From: Pseudomonas marvdashtae | GTDB taxonomy: Bacteria; Pseudomonadota; Gammaproteobacteria; Pseudomonadales; Pseudomonadaceae | Length of the DNA stretch: 64,000 nucleotides | NCBI RefSeq assembly: GCF_014268655.2 | Contig: NZ_JABWQX020000008.1 | Location: forward strand, 27,889 to 91,888 | Direction of reading: 5' to 3' | Shown: positions 9,061 through 17,505 of the stretch, in pieces | Layout of the letters: each line of letters starts with the position of its first letter | Numbering within the stretch: position 1 is the first letter of the stretch | Notes under the pieces: model-generated | The model's input: only the letters and a program-made list of their open reading frames with translations | Database searches by the model: none | Told to the model about the DNA's origin: nothing | Position numbers and translations under genes: made by a program

Positions 9061-9439
9061 GACGGCTGCGGATCCACCCGATGGTGCGGTGCACGACGAT
9101 CGAGTTGTCGCCGCGGCTGACCTGGATCTCGGCCTGCAGCAGGCGCCCGTCACGGGCCGGGGCGATACGCTGTTGCAAGATCCAATCGCGGCGACCCAGG
9201 TGCCGGTTCAGTCGCTGTTGCCCGGGCGTCGTGACGGCTTGCAGACGCAGTTCGCTCAACTGATTGTCCGCCAGCCAGGCACCGAACAGACGGTCCTCAA
9301 GGCCAGCGCTTTGCTTGAGCACGAACTGGCTGGCCGAGAGCACGGCCGCCGCCAGCGTGGCGAAAATGGCCAGGGCGATCATGACTTCCAACAGCGTGAA
9401 ACCCTGGCAGCCAGCGGCCTGCCTGCGTGCGTTATTCAT
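9053..9439 (-). CDS. gspI: Type II secretion minor pseudopilin GspI
   Basis: 128 residues from ATG 9439. The leader MNNARRQAAGCQG^FTLLEV carries the cleavage Gly and Glu+5, followed by a hydrophobic helix (MIALAIFATLAAAVLSASQF). The sequence AWLADNQLSELRLQA is typical of the GspI core. GspI nucleates the pseudopilus tip complex with GspJ and GspK. The start overlaps the gspH end by 8 bases. The upstream extension of the open frame is antisense to the pseudopilin leader logic and was rejected. Confidence 0.88.
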   Translation of the reverse strand: MNNARRQAAGCQGFTLLEVMIALAIFATLAAAVLSASQFVLKQSAGLEDRLFGAWLADNQLSELRLQAVTTPGQQRLNRHLGRRDWILQQRIAPARDGRLLQAEIQVSRGDNSIVVHRTIGWIRSRHE

Positions 9440-9899
9440 CGACCAGCGGCTCCGCCAGACCGTCGCTCGATACCCGGGCAACCGTCTGCCCAGCGACGTT
9501 GACGAGCAGCCTGAACGGGCTGGTCTCGTCACTGCTGAGCATCAGCAACTGTGGTGGGCCTTGAACGTGATCGAGGCGCAGGACATGCCCCTCCTGCTCC
9601 AATCCGAACGTCAGGCCCTCGGGCAATCGATGCAACGCCGACACCGCCGTCCAGTCCTGGGCTTGGAGTCGCAACGCCTGATAACCGCCAGGCTGCACGC
9701 GCAGACCGTATTCCTCCCCGTCCAACACCGCCCGCTCGCGCAACTGCTGCACCACCGCGACAAAGTCCCGAGCGTGTTGCCGCGCCTCACGCGCCGGGCT
9801 CGACCCCGTGGCGAAACGGACCATGCCCGCCAGGACCCCGATCAAGACGATGACCACCATCAGCTCCAGCAAGGTGAAGCCGCGGCAACAACGCTGCAT
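9432..9899 (-). CDS. gspH: Type II secretion minor pseudopilin GspH
   Basis: 155 residues from ATG 9899. MQRCCRG^FTLLELMVVIVLIG is a type IV prepilin leader with Glu+5. The C-terminal beta-rich part (GEEYGLRVQPGGYQALRLQA, SSDETSPFRLLVNVAGQTVA) matches the FimT/GspH domain. GspH links the tip complex to the GspG shaft. A TTG five codons upstream (9914) would overlap gspG and give a longer leader; the ATG is preferred. Confidence 0.87.
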   Translation of the reverse strand: MQRCCRGFTLLELMVVIVLIGVLAGMVRFATGSSPAREARQHARDFVAVVQQLRERAVLDGEEYGLRVQPGGYQALRLQAQDWTAVSALHRLPEGLTFGLEQEGHVLRLDHVQGPPQLLMLSSDETSPFRLLVNVAGQTVARVSSDGLAEPLVDE

Positions 9900-9901
9900 G
9901 G

Positions 9902-10357
9902 TCACTCGACCCAATTGCCGATGTCGGCCGCCATCCCTTCACCGCCCGGCATGCCGTCGGCCCCCAGGGAGTAGAGGTCATAGCTGCCATCGATGGTTTT
10001 GTGCCCGGGATTGAGGTACTGGTAGGGCGTGCCCCAAGGGTCGACCGGCAGGCTTTTCAGATACCCTTGCGGGTTCCAGTTCCTTGCCACGGGCGTGCCG
10101 GACGGGCGCTTGCTCAACGCCTCCAGGCCTTGTTGGGTCGAGGGGTACTGAAAGTTGTCGAGACGGTACATTTCCAGGGCCGTGGCAATCGCCTGGACGT
10201 CGGTCCGGGCGGCCGTGACTTTGGCCTGGTCGGGGCGGCTCATGAACTGCGGGACCACGATGGCGCCCAGCACGCCAATGATGACCACCACCACCATGAT
10301 TTCAATCAGGGTAAAACCGCGTTGATGCCTTGCAGGTCGGTTGCTTTGGAATTTCAT
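9902..10357 (-). CDS. gspG: Type II secretion major pseudopilin GspG
   Basis: 151 residues. The leader MKFQSNRPARHQRG^FTLIEI carries Glu+5, followed by the highly conserved helix (MVVVVIIGVLGAIVVPQFMS), RLDNFQYPSTQQGLEAL and LPVDPWGTPYQYLNPG. The C-terminal loop (SLGADGMPGGEGMAADIGNW) carries the Asp residues that bind Ca2+ and stabilise the fibre in this family. GspG polymerises into the pseudopilus that pushes substrates through GspD. Confidence 0.95.
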   Translation of the reverse strand: MKFQSNRPARHQRGFTLIEIMVVVVIIGVLGAIVVPQFMSRPDQAKVTAARTDVQAIATALEMYRLDNFQYPSTQQGLEALSKRPSGTPVARNWNPQGYLKSLPVDPWGTPYQYLNPGHKTIDGSYDLYSLGADGMPGGEGMAADIGNWVE

Positions 10358-10360
10358 CGG

Positions 10361-11566
10361 TCAATTCACCAATTGGTTGAGGCTCAGGATCGGTAGGAGG
10401 ATGGCCATGACAATCAGCAGCACGACGCCGCCCATCAACACCAACATGGCCGGTTCGAAAAGGCTCACCACCAGCGCGATGCGCGCCGCGAGGCTGGCTT
10501 CCTGTTGTTCGGCGGCCCGGGCCAACATGTTGTCGAGTTCGCCGGCTCGTTCGCCGCTGGCGATCATGTGCAGCATCAGTGGCGGGATATCACCGCCCTG
10601 CTCCAGGCCACGGGTCAGGGTCCCGCCCTCGCGAACTGAACGAGCGACATCGGCCATGCGGGCGCGGATCGCCAGGTTGCCGATCACTTGCGCGCCAATG
10701 TGCAAGGAATCCACCAGCGGCACCGCGCTTTTGCTAAGGATCGCCAGGGTGCTGGCGAATCGCGCCGCTTCCATCGCCCGCGACACTTCGCCCAGCAGCG
10801 GCAGGCGCAGTAGCAAACGGTGCCAGCGCAGACGCCAGGCCGGTTGGCGCAAGCTCCAGCGCCACAGCGCGAACAAGCCGGCCAGGGCACCGAGCAGCAG
10901 CAGGCCATGGCGACGCAAGCCATCGCTCACGGCGATCAGCGCCTGGGTCAGCCAAGGCAAGGGCTGGCCACTGTCGATGAAAATCTTCACCACATCCGGC
11001 ACCACGTAGCCCAGCAGGAACGCGACAATCGCGACGCAGGCCAGCATCAGGATCAGCGGGTACACCAACGCCAGTTGAATGCGTTGGCGCGATGCCTGGC
11101 GTGCCTGGGTATAGGTCGCCAATTGTTCCAACACCTGGCCCAGATGACCGGACTGTTCGCCCGCAGCGACCGTGGCGCAGAACAGCTCGGGAAAGGCCTG
11201 GGGAAAGGCCCCCAGCGCCGTCGCCAGTGCCTGGCCTTCCATCACACGGCTGCGCACCGCCGCCAGCAGATTGGCGACGCGCCGCTTCTGGCTCTGTTGC
11301 GCCACTGCTCCCAGTGACTCTTCGAGGGGCAAACCGGCCTGGATCAAGGTGGACAACTGCAACGTGAGCAATGCCAGATCAGCCGGGCTCAAATGGCCCC
11401 CACTGGACCGGCGTCCAGGAGTCCGCTCTGCTGCTTCGCGTAATTCGCTGGGCAGCAAGCCCCGTTCGCGTAGCAACTGACGCGCATGACGGGGGCTGTC
11501 GCCCTCGATACGCCCCTTGCAGCGCCGGCCCTGGGCATCTTCGGCCCGATAGTCGAAGGTCGGCAT
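10361..11566 (-). CDS. gspF: Type II secretion inner-membrane platform protein GspF
   Basis: 401 residues. Two repeated T2SSF domains: about residues 70-190 (LLTLQLSTLIQAGLPLEESL, ATVAAGEQSGHLGQVLEQLA) and about 270-390 (ASTLAILSKSAVPLVDSLHI, MIASGERAGELDNMLARAAE). Three membrane helices lie near 170-195, 220-240 and 370-395. The N-terminal stretch MPTFDYRAEDAQGRRCKGRI is typical of the family. GspF is the rotating platform gripped by GspE. Three bases separate it from gspG and from gspE. Confidence 0.93.
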   Translation of the reverse strand: MPTFDYRAEDAQGRRCKGRIEGDSPRHARQLLRERGLLPSELREAAERTPGRRSSGGHLSPADLALLTLQLSTLIQAGLPLEESLGAVAQQSQKRRVANLLAAVRSRVMEGQALATALGAFPQAFPELFCATVAAGEQSGHLGQVLEQLATYTQARQASRQRIQLALVYPLILMLACVAIVAFLLGYVVPDVVKIFIDSGQPLPWLTQALIAVSDGLRRHGLLLLGALAGLFALWRWSLRQPAWRLRWHRLLLRLPLLGEVSRAMEAARFASTLAILSKSAVPLVDSLHIGAQVIGNLAIRARMADVARSVREGGTLTRGLEQGGDIPPLMLHMIASGERAGELDNMLARAAEQQEASLAARIALVVSLFEPAMLVLMGGVVLLIVMAILLPILSLNQLVN

Positions 11567-11569
11567 GCG

Positions 11570-13042
11570 CTAGTCCTCTTGGGTGATGCGCAGCAGTTCA
11601 TCGACGCTGGTCAAGCCTTCAAGTACCCGCCGCCGCCCATCCTGGAACAGGCTGCGGGAGGTCTTGCGCGCCTCGAGGGTCAATGCCTGCTCGGTGGCGC
11701 CCTGGTGGATCAGCTGCGACAGCGCGGCGCTGACATTCACCAGTTCGTAGATGCCGATACGCCCGCGATAACCTTTTTGGCAATGGTCGCAGCCCTGGGC
11801 CTTGAACAGTCGTGGCGCGGCGTTGGCATCGAGCCCCAGGCGCCGGCAGATGGCCGCATCGGCCACATAGGGCGTCTTGCAGGACGGACACAGGGTTCGC
11901 AACAACCGCTGGGCGACGATACCGGCCACGGACGACGCCAGCAGATAGGCATCCACGCCCATGTCCATCAACCGCGTGAATGCGCCGACGGCGGTGTTGG
12001 TGTGCAACGTCGACAACACAAGATGGCCGGTCAGGGAAGCCTGGACCGCAATTTCCGCCGTTTCGCGGTCGCGTATTTCGCCGACCATCACCACGTCCGG
12101 GTCCTGGCGCAAAATAGCCCGCAAGCCACGGGCAAAGGTCATGTCGACCTTGGGATTGACCGGCATCTGGCCGATGCCTGGCAAGTGATATTCGATGGGG
12201 TCTTCGACGGTGAGAATATTACGGCTCTGGTCGTTGATGCTGCTCAACGCCGCGTAAAGGCTGGTGGTTTTTCCCGACCCCGTCGGCCCGGTGACCAATA
12301 CGATGCCGTGGGGTTTGCAAAGCAACCGACGCAGACTTGCCAGGGTATCGTCGGGCAAGCCCAGGCGCTGCAGATCCAAGCGGCCGGCCTGTTTGTCGAG
12401 CAGGCGCAATACCACGCGCTCGCCATGGGCTGAAGGCAGGGTCGAGACCCGCACATCGACCTCGTGACCGGCCAGGCGCAACGCCATTCGACCGTCCTGG
12501 GGCACACGCTTTTCGGCGATGTCCAGGCGCGCCATGACCTTGATCCGCGATACCAGCAGATTCGCCAACTCCCGGCGCGGACGCAGCATTTCCTGCAGCT
12601 GTCCGTCGATGCGCATGCGGACCGACAGGTATTGCTCGAACGTTTCAAGATGCACATCCGAGGCGTGTTCACGAACCGCTTCGCTGAGCAAGGCATTGAT
12701 CAGACGAATGATCGGAGCATCGCCTTGTTGCTCCAAAAGATCGGTTGTCTGTGGCACCTGATCGGCCAGGCTGAGCAGGTCCAGTTCCTCGTCCAGCCCT
12801 TGGGCTACTTGCTCGGCGGCGCTCTGTCCCTGGCGATAGGCGCTGGCCAGGCGTGTGGCGAACTGAGCCGGTTCCAGCACCTGGATCGAAGGATCCTGAC
12901 CACACAAGCGCCGAACCTCGGCCAACGCCGTCAGCGGCGTATCGCGGCGCATCGCCAGGCTCAGGGTCGCACCGTCGCCTTCCAGCAGCACGCCATGGCG
13001 CCTGGCAAAACCGAAGGGCAGCCGGGCCTGCGACTCACTCAC
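11570..13042 (-). CDS. gspE: Type II secretion ATPase GspE
   Basis: 490 residues. An N-terminal GspL-binding region is followed by the AAA+ motor: Walker A GPTGSGKTTSLYAAL (about 250-264), Asp-box region ILTVEDPIEYHLPGIGQ, Walker B LRQDPDVVMVGEIRD, and His box LTGHLVLSTLHTN. Near the C-terminus two CxxC pairs (CPSC and CDHC, about 34 residues apart) form the zinc module of T2SS ATPases. It energises pseudopilus assembly on the cytoplasmic face. It starts at GTG 13042, overlapping the gspD stop (GTGA), which implies coupling. Confidence 0.95.
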   Translation of the reverse strand: MSESQARLPFGFARRHGVLLEGDGATLSLAMRRDTPLTALAEVRRLCGQDPSIQVLEPAQFATRLASAYRQGQSAAEQVAQGLDEELDLLSLADQVPQTTDLLEQQGDAPIIRLINALLSEAVREHASDVHLETFEQYLSVRMRIDGQLQEMLRPRRELANLLVSRIKVMARLDIAEKRVPQDGRMALRLAGHEVDVRVSTLPSAHGERVVLRLLDKQAGRLDLQRLGLPDDTLASLRRLLCKPHGIVLVTGPTGSGKTTSLYAALSSINDQSRNILTVEDPIEYHLPGIGQMPVNPKVDMTFARGLRAILRQDPDVVMVGEIRDRETAEIAVQASLTGHLVLSTLHTNTAVGAFTRLMDMGVDAYLLASSVAGIVAQRLLRTLCPSCKTPYVADAAICRRLGLDANAAPRLFKAQGCDHCQKGYRGRIGIYELVNVSAALSQLIHQGATEQALTLEARKTSRSLFQDGRRRVLEGLTSVDELLRITQED

Positions 13043-14967
13043 AGGTCACCCGCCTTCGGTTGACGCAAGTCAGTCACCGGGGCATCCGAAGACGGCTCGA
13101 ATAGCTGGCGAGCGTCCTTGGGTAGCAACAAGGAATTATTCTGTCGGGGGCTCGGCTTGCTCAGGTCTCGCAACGCGTCGTAGCGCTGACGGCTCACGTC
13201 GGCCAGGTCTTCCTTGCTGCGCACGATAGTGGGACGCAGGAAGACCATCAGGTTGCTTTTGGTCTGGATGTCGCGATTCCAGCGAAACAGCGCTCCCAGG
13301 TACGGAATGCTGCGCAGCAGGGGCACGCCGCTTTCCTGGGTACGAACACTGTCGCGAATCAGGCCGCCGATAACGATGATCTCCCCATCGTCCGCCAGGA
13401 TCGTGCTTTTCAAGGCGCGCTTGTTGGTAATCAGGTCGGAAGACTCCAGGCCGGAAACCGACGGTGCGATGTCCGAGACTTCCTGCTCGACTTCAAGGCG
13501 CAACGTGGAGCCTTCGTTGATGTAGGGCTTGATCTTGAGGCTGATGCCCACGTCCTTGCGTTCCACGGTGGTGAACGGATTGTCCGCACCGCTGCTGTTG
13601 GTGGCGTAGGAGCCGGTCTTGAAGGGGACGTTCTGGCCGACGATGATCTCCGCTTCCTGGTTGTCCAGCGTCAGCAGGCTTGGGGTGGAAAGCAGATTGC
13701 TGCGAGTACTGCTCGCCAGCGCCGACACCAGCGCGCCGAAACGATCGCCGCCCAGCTGCAGGACGGCGCCTTCCGGGGCCTTGTCGAGTTTGTTGAATTT
13801 CAGCCCGCCGATGATCGGAATATCGGTTCCTGGGAAATTGATGAGCCCTGAAGCACTTCCGGTTTTGAGTCCCCACTGCACACCCAGCGCTTCGGAAATG
13901 TCCCCGGAAATCTCGACGATGGCCGCATGGATCAATACTTGGGCACGGGGTTGATCCAGTTCGCGAACGATCTGCTCGATAGTGCGGACCTGCGCCGGTT
14001 CGGCGATCAGCACCAAAGCGTTCTGGCTTTCATCAGCCTTGATCATGAACGACGCCGTGGAAGTGTTTTCCCGAGTGCCAGGCACGGACTGGGCCGGATT
14101 GTGGTCCTGTCCGATGCCTTCGAGCACTTCGGCCAGTTGTTTGGCATCGCTGTGGCGCAGGCGGATGACTCGCGCGTTGCCCTGGGATGCGGCCGCCGGA
14201 ACGTCCAGTGTCCGGGCCAGGTCGACCAGGCGTTGACGCACCGACGGCGCGCCGATGATCACCAGGCGATTGCTGCGAGTGTCGGCAATCACCAGGCCTG
14301 CCGCATCGCCCTCGCGCTTGCCAGCCGTGGCCTGCATGATCGGCGCGATATCCCCGGCCTGGGCATGACTCAAACGCAGCACCCTGTGGTTGCGGTTACG
14401 TCCAGAATCCAACTGGTGCACCACGCCGACAATGCGCTGCACGTTGGCGGCGGTGTCGGTTACCACCAGCGCGTTGGAAGACACTGAAGGGCCGATATAG
14501 CCATTGCCCGACACAAGGGGCCGGACCAGCCCGGCAATATCGGCGGCAACACCCGACTGCAAGTCGATGACCCGGGTGACGAACTGCGACGGAGTGGTGT
14601 TTTTCACGGCGCTGGCACTGGCCCGCGTCTTGGCATCGCTGACCGGGACGATCAGGATCCGCTCGCCTTCGTCGATCACGGTGAAGTTGTGGGCGTCGAG
14701 CACCGAATAGAACAACCGACGCACGCCTTCACGGTCCAGCGCCTGGTGGGACATCACAGTAATACGCCCCGTCACCCGGGGATCGAGCACCACGGTCTTG
14801 CCCAGGATGGCCGAGATTTCATCGACCACGTCGCGTAGTTCTGCGTTGTTCATCGCCAGTTGCCATTGGGGCTCTTCGGCGCGCAACGAACCGGTGGGCA
14901 ACAACGAACAAGACACGGCAAGACAGAACAGGAACCGCGAGGTGCGGCCCCGGATGAAGCTATTCAT
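13039..14967 (-). CDS. gspD: Type II secretion secretin GspD
   Basis: 642 residues from ATG 14967, giving a cleavable signal peptide (FLFCLAVSCSLLPTGSLRA). The N0 domain (QWQLAMNNAELRDVVDEISA), repeated N1-N3 domains (VIDLQSGVAADIAGLV, HRVLRLSHAQAGDIAPIM, ARVIRLRHSDAKQLAEVL) and secretin barrel (SNLLSTPSLLTLDNQEAEII, signature VPLLRSIPYLGALFRW) are all present. It forms the outer-membrane channel. A ~60-residue C-terminal tail could serve as a pilotin-binding S domain; no pilotin gene is adjacent. The open frame continues upstream into gspC, but that would remove the signal peptide from the N-terminus. Confidence 0.93.
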   Translation of the reverse strand: MNSFIRGRTSRFLFCLAVSCSLLPTGSLRAEEPQWQLAMNNAELRDVVDEISAILGKTVVLDPRVTGRITVMSHQALDREGVRRLFYSVLDAHNFTVIDEGERILIVPVSDAKTRASASAVKNTTPSQFVTRVIDLQSGVAADIAGLVRPLVSGNGYIGPSVSSNALVVTDTAANVQRIVGVVHQLDSGRNRNHRVLRLSHAQAGDIAPIMQATAGKREGDAAGLVIADTRSNRLVIIGAPSVRQRLVDLARTLDVPAAASQGNARVIRLRHSDAKQLAEVLEGIGQDHNPAQSVPGTRENTSTASFMIKADESQNALVLIAEPAQVRTIEQIVRELDQPRAQVLIHAAIVEISGDISEALGVQWGLKTGSASGLINFPGTDIPIIGGLKFNKLDKAPEGAVLQLGGDRFGALVSALASSTRSNLLSTPSLLTLDNQEAEIIVGQNVPFKTGSYATNSSGADNPFTTVERKDVGISLKIKPYINEGSTLRLEVEQEVSDIAPSVSGLESSDLITNKRALKSTILADDGEIIVIGGLIRDSVRTQESGVPLLRSIPYLGALFRWNRDIQTKSNLMVFLRPTIVRSKEDLADVSRQRYDALRDLSKPSPRQNNSLLLPKDARQLFEPSSDAPVTDLRQPKAGDL

Positions 14968-14975
14968 GAATTCGA

Positions 14976-15500
14976 TCACTCTGATTGCCCAACCACCGGG
15001 CGTAGGTATTGCGAAGAACGAAGCGCGGCATGGCGGCCTTCCCCAGGGTCCAGTTTGCGCAACAGAGGTTTGGCTTCCTGCCGCAGGGCCAGCCGCTCTT
15101 CCCGCCCGTTGCGCCATAACAGCACATGGCTCGCCTCGACCCGGCGCAGCACGCTGCCGCCCGGCAAGCGCTCACCTACCTGGTAAATTCGCGAGCCAGC
15201 GGCGTCGGCCAGCAATGCCCGCGACAAGCCTTGGCCAGCGACAAAACTGGCTTGCAACGTGATCGGTTCAGCGCTTGATGCCTGTGCCCCCCCAAGCGGC
15301 AGCCCTAGTACGGTTGCCACCGCTTGCACGTTGGGTAGCTGGCGAACCGGGACTGCCGGTGTGTCGACGACCACTGGCGCATCACGGCTCAACGCCTGGC
15401 GAAAGCGCCACTCTTGCTCGGCCAGAAAAACGCCATACAGCAGCGGTATGACCACCAGCAGCTTCGGCAGGCGGCCGCCGCTCAGAAAAGACAGGTTCAC
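14976..15500 (-). CDS. gspC: Short GspC-type inner-membrane protein of the T2SS
   Basis: 174 residues, starting at GTG 15500 with an AAGGA site upstream. One membrane helix (about 11-27, PKLLVVIPLLYGVFLAE) is followed by a Pro-rich linker and the homology region (PITLQASFVAGQGLSRALLA, IYQVGERLPGGSVLRRVEAS, HVLLWRNGREERLAL). The protein ends about 30 residues later, so the C-terminal PDZ or coiled-coil domain of XcpP/PulC is absent. GspC couples the inner-membrane platform to GspD, and its C-terminus is often tied to substrate choice. It is the first gene of the operon; the promoter is presumably in 15501-15704. Confidence 0.85.
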   Translation of the reverse strand: MNLSFLSGGRLPKLLVVIPLLYGVFLAEQEWRFRQALSRDAPVVVDTPAVPVRQLPNVQAVATVLGLPLGGAQASSAEPITLQASFVAGQGLSRALLADAAGSRIYQVGERLPGGSVLRRVEASHVLLWRNGREERLALRQEAKPLLRKLDPGEGRHAALRSSQYLRPVVGQSE

Positions 15501-15704
15501 CTTTGCGTCCTTGGGACCATCGCGCCCGCAGGCTTTGCGCAGGATCGCCGCCGCGCCATCGGAGGTACGAAAAACTCATGTCTGGCGACCGGTAGCCCGC
15601 GCAGCCGAACCCGTTGCCCGAGACAGTTGGAATGCATGGTTGTGACCTCGCTCGAAAGCCCCGGGCAACCTGTACGGAATGCCTGGGGCCGTGCCTGTCA
15701 GGAC

Positions 15705-17171
15705 TTACAGCTTGTCCCAGGCGCTTTGCCAGGACGCACCGACACCCGGCTCGAAACCGTTCGACGTCGGGCCGTACTGCTTGCAGTAGCCGGACGCCGG
15801 GAACGGCTTGCATTCGAAGACTTCGTCAGTCTTGGGCTGCAGCACTTTCGTGCCGGCGGTGTAGTCGCTGATACCTTCAGGGAATACGAAGTCGTACTCG
15901 ATGCCCGCGCCTTCACCGGTCAGGGTGACCGCCTGGGTATCCTGGCGGGTGGTGCGCCCGTCTTCGGTGGTTCCCACCAGCGTGAGGGTATGGGCGCCAG
16001 GGGCACTGCGCACGTCCAGGTTCAGGTTGGTGCTGCCTTCAGCCACGGTCTTGCTCACGACACCCACCTGTTTGTTCTTCTCGTCGAACAGCGTGGCTTC
16101 GAGGTTCATTCTGCGGTTTGTCTGCGCGGCGAACACCATGCTCACCCGACCTTTGTCGAGGACGTATTCTGGTTGCAGGGAGGAAATCTCCATGCTGGCG
16201 CCAGCGTCTTCCTGCATGTCCAGTTGCACTTCATAGCGAGTCACACCGCTTTCTTTCTGCGCATACAGGCGGTTGGTGCCCTCGACCGGCGTGATATTGC
16301 CGTCATTGTCACGAATACCGGCACGAATCACGGAATGGGCGTTGTTGATGGCTTCGGCCAGCTTGAACGACCAGTTTTCAGGCTTGCCTACTTCAGCGTT
16401 ATCGATACGGATCTCTACGCTGTATTCGGTACTTTCACCGCTCGCGGAGAACGCCCGGGCCTTGACCTTGTCACCCATCAGCAATGGGGTCGCTGGGGTA
16501 ATGCTGCCCACCGGCTGCCAGCCGCCCGGCAATGCGGCTTCGGCGAGGATGTTCACATCGGCCGGGTCGTAGAACGCGTTGTCGGTATCGCCCACTGTCC
16601 AAACGGCCAGGATGACGTGATGACCCGACTTGCTGTCGGGAATGACGCAGTTGTGTTTGGCGCCTCCGACCGGGACCTGATTAGCACCCTCCACAGTACA
16701 GAACGGCGTGCTGTCGAACGAGGCACGCTTAAGCGCTTCGTTTGGGTTCCAGCCGTCGTGGGTAATGAAATATTCGTGCTTGGTTGCAGGGTGCACCGCG
16801 GTGTATCGCCATTGAAAGTCAATGTTGCGGTCCTTGATCTCGGTCAAGTGCCAACGCGTGGCCGATTGCGCATCCAAGGCAGAAAACAATGCGTGACCGC
16901 CGCTGGCGATCTTGCCGTCAACGGGACCTTGCAGCGGCGCCCCACCGACGCCGTTCGGGAAACCCTTGAAAGTTTCACCGGTACTTTGCGGTTCGTATTG
17001 CGCGCCACCGCAATTTTTGTTGTCACCTTTCTGGCAGAGCAACGCGCGCGAAGGCGGTACGTCGAGATAACCATGGGCCAGCACATCTTGAGACGTCATC
17101 ATGGTTGACAAAAGAACTAAGGAGGTAGTGCACCCCGTTAATACCTTGCTCTTGTTAAAGTTATTTTTCAT
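15705..17171 (-). CDS. gbpA: Secreted AA10 lytic polysaccharide monooxygenase, GbpA-like chitin-binding protein
   Basis: 488 residues. After a signal peptide ending VLA, the mature protein begins with His33 (HGYLDVPPSRALLC). His127 (RYTAVHPATKHEYFI) should complete the copper histidine brace, by comparison with the same motif in CBP21. FDSTPFC and GHHVILAVWTVGDTDNAFY are AA10 signatures. Two further domains (about 215-310 and 320-420, like GbpA domains 2 and 3) and a C-terminal CBM73-like chitin-binding module (CKPFPASGYCKQYGPTSNG ... WQSAWDKL) follow. It oxidatively cleaves or binds chitin outside the cell. P. aeruginosa CbpD is a T2SS substrate; the gsp operon starts 205 bases downstream, so export by that system is likely. 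GGAAC lies upstream of the ATG. Confidence 0.9.
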   Translation of the reverse strand: MKNNFNKSKVLTGCTTSLVLLSTMMTSQDVLAHGYLDVPPSRALLCQKGDNKNCGGAQYEPQSTGETFKGFPNGVGGAPLQGPVDGKIASGGHALFSALDAQSATRWHLTEIKDRNIDFQWRYTAVHPATKHEYFITHDGWNPNEALKRASFDSTPFCTVEGANQVPVGGAKHNCVIPDSKSGHHVILAVWTVGDTDNAFYDPADVNILAEAALPGGWQPVGSITPATPLLMGDKVKARAFSASGESTEYSVEIRIDNAEVGKPENWSFKLAEAINNAHSVIRAGIRDNDGNITPVEGTNRLYAQKESGVTRYEVQLDMQEDAGASMEISSLQPEYVLDKGRVSMVFAAQTNRRMNLEATLFDEKNKQVGVVSKTVAEGSTNLNLDVRSAPGAHTLTLVGTTEDGRTTRQDTQAVTLTGEGAGIEYDFVFPEGISDYTAGTKVLQPKTDEVFECKPFPASGYCKQYGPTSNGFEPGVGASWQSAWDKL

Positions 17172-17454
17172 ATAAGTTCCAGACTATTCATCGAAATGAA
17201 AGACGTATTACCGCCCCTTGCAAAGGCGCACCAGACGGCTCAGCGCCAAACCTCGCAAGTGCCAGAAACCTTATAGAAAGTTAACCGATTCCTATGTAGG
17301 ACAAATCTCTCAACATGGAAGGAACGATCTCTGAATCGATTTCCCTTACATAATTAAAGAAATATCGTACAAGCAGATATCGCCATAAAACAAACAACTA
17401 AACGCTTCTAAACGATCGGCTGGTCTATATCGAACTGTTAAACATCCAGACATT
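17172..17454. other. AT-rich intergenic region upstream of the LPMO gene
   Basis: About 280 bases without a gene, clearly more AT-rich than its surroundings (for example 17340-17400). It should hold the promoter of the LPMO gene on the minus strand. A TATAAG box is seen at 17270-17275 (minus), but no good -35 partner, and a short TCCTACATAGGA palindrome at 17292-17303. No open frame with a ribosome site was found. Confidence 0.5.
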
Positions 17455-17486
17455 AAAAAGCCTGTCCGGCACGGGTCCGGACAGGC
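17455..17486 (-). terminator. Rho-independent terminator of hemE
   Basis: Exact 10-bp arms GCCTGTCCGG (17460-17469) and CCGGACAGGC (17477-17486) with a 7-base loop are followed on the minus strand by TTTTT. It lies 20 bases after the hemE stop. Confidence 0.92.
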
Positions 17487-17505
17487 TGGGTAACAGGGGC
17501 AGCAA

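Noticed and set aside
15414..17108. 564-codon open frame opposite the LPMO gene and running into gspC
   Set aside because: Crosses two real genes and an intergenic gap; no domain seen.
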